In this document: positions 63,408-64,000 of the stretch, piece by piece
How the letters are laid out: every line of letters starts with the position of its first letter
How positions within the stretch are numbered: position 1 is the stretch's first letter
NCBI RefSeq assembly: GCF_900102365.1
Contig: NZ_FOIN01000004.1
Location: forward strand, 61,736-125,735
Reading direction: 5' to 3'
Source: Thomasclavelia cocleata
Lineage (GTDB): Bacteria > Bacillota_I > Bacilli_A > Erysipelotrichales > Coprobacillaceae
DNA: 64,000 bases
Translations under genes and position numbers: made by a program
The notes under the pieces: generated by a model
The model's database searches: none
What the model was told of the DNA's origin: nothing
Seen by the model: the letters and a program-made list of their open reading frames with translations, nothing else

Positions 63408-64000
63408 ATGATTATTGTTTTAAAACCGCACACAAGTGATGAAAGTATTAAAAAAATTGAAGATGTGATTAGATCTAAGGGAGCAGTTCCACATGTTTCA
63501 AAAGGGGATATTCAAACAATTATTGGAATGGTTGGAGATACTACACAAATTGATCCTAAAATAATTGAAGTAGAAGAATGTGTTGAAAAAGTAATGAAAG
63601 TATCAGAGCCGTATAAACTAGCTAATCGAGCTTTTCATCCTGATGATACGATCGTTGATGTTGATGGAGTTAAAGTTGGTGGAGAAAATCTGGCTTTGAT
63701 TGCAGGTCCGTGTTCAGTTGAAAGCAAGGAACAGGTAATTGAAATTGCCAAAGCTGCTAAAGCTGCTGGTGCTAATATTTTAAGAGGCGGGGCTTTCAAG
63801 CCAAGAACTTCACCATATGCATTCCAGGGGATGGGATCATCTGGACTGGATATTTTAGTAGCAGCAAAGGAGGCGACAGGACTGCCAATCTGTTCGGAAT
63901 TGATGGATGTACAGTATCTGGATGAATTTAATGAAAAAGTGGATTTGATTCAGATAGGAGCAAGAAATATGCAAAACTTTGATCTGTTGAAAAAAGTAGG
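63408..64000 (+). CDS. aroF: 3-deoxy-7-phosphoheptulonate (DAHP) synthase, type I-beta, partial
   Basis: The window ends after 197 codons. An N-terminal ferredoxin-like regulatory domain (about 1-70; IIVLKPHTSDESIKKIEDVI) is followed by the catalytic barrel with ENLALIAGPCSVES, LRGGAFKPRTSPYAFQG and CSELMDVQYLDEF, ending in LIQIGARNMQNF. The enzyme joins erythrose-4-phosphate and phosphoenolpyruvate, the first step of the shikimate pathway; the N-terminal domain in this class mediates feedback by aromatic amino acids. The RBS AGGAGGAAA is 8 bases from the ATG, after the T-box terminator. It probably opens an aromatic biosynthesis operon continuing beyond the window. Confidence 0.95.
   Translation, partial: MIIVLKPHTSDESIKKIEDVIRSKGAVPHVSKGDIQTIIGMVGDTTQIDPKIIEVEECVEKVMKVSEPYKLANRAFHPDDTIVDVDGVKVGGENLALIAGPCSVESKEQVIEIAKAAKAAGANILRGGAFKPRTSPYAFQGMGSSGLDILVAAKEATGLPICSELMDVQYLDEFNEKVDLIQIGARNMQNFDLLKKV

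Overview
The window is AT-rich Gram-positive DNA (mostly below 35% GC by eye) with strong AGGAGG-type ribosome binding sites, rho-independent terminators, a T-box leader, AddAB and a PRD-type sugar regulator. Together with surface proteins ending in an unusual x-x-T-G-D sorting tail, this suggests a gut member of the Erysipelotrichia (Thomasclavelia / former Clostridium ramosum-spiroforme group). The genus is inference; no taxonomic marker gene is present.

Layout. 0.2-6.3 kb: a PRD-family regulator divergent from a secreted GH84 hexosaminidase (hyaluronidase / O-GlcNAcase type), which has a BglG/LicT-type antiterminator site (RAT) and overlapping terminator in its leader. 6.3-7.6 kb: decayed DNA and tRNA-Arg. 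7.8-16.8 kb: housekeeping genes (cutC, AI-2E-family transporter, hydrolase, GNAT, pgsA, gpmI, thioredoxin-like lipoprotein, zinc-ribbon proteins).

16.8-31.8 kb is the most notable region: a complete flexible-tail module (tail terminator, tube, frameshifted assembly chaperones, tape measure, distal tail, hub, DUF859-type fibre, holin, NlpC/P60 endolysin). It has its own repressor and small regulators but no integrase, terminase, portal, capsid or replication gene, and strong terminators enclose it. This is the layout of an F-type tailocin (monocin-like phage-tail bacteriocin). A 3.5 kb cargo island of mostly opposite-strand genes, including a duplicated coiled-coil gene around a SHOCT-domain gene, sits between the chaperones and the tape measure. 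A repeated motif of about 38 bp (three copies, two followed by a palindrome) precedes the structural operon and recurs in the island.

32-47 kb: zinc-ribbon membrane protein, hydrolase, pfkA, hisC, yaaA, nucleoid-associated protein, addAB, cold-shock gene, MIF-like protein and a WYL regulator. 47-50.5 kb: a graveyard of mobile DNA, with an IS1182-like remnant holding a broken class-C-like group II intron, then a probable cobalamin-riboswitch relic. 50.5-55 kb: a 1520-residue lactocepin-like S8 surface protease with a 13-bp hairpin just before its RBS. 56-58.1 kb: a Fic protein and a second decayed copy of the intron, again directly after a terminator. 58.4-64 kb: tRNA-His, a YdcF-like protein, an Fe-S aldo/keto reductase, a CPBP protease, a short sirtuin-like protein and a T-box-controlled DAHP synthase that runs off the window.

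Functionally, the GH84 enzyme and S8 protease look like cell-surface tools for host glycans and proteins. The tail locus looks like a lysis-released weapon: repressor and small regulators feed the late structural operon, and holin plus endolysin release the particles.
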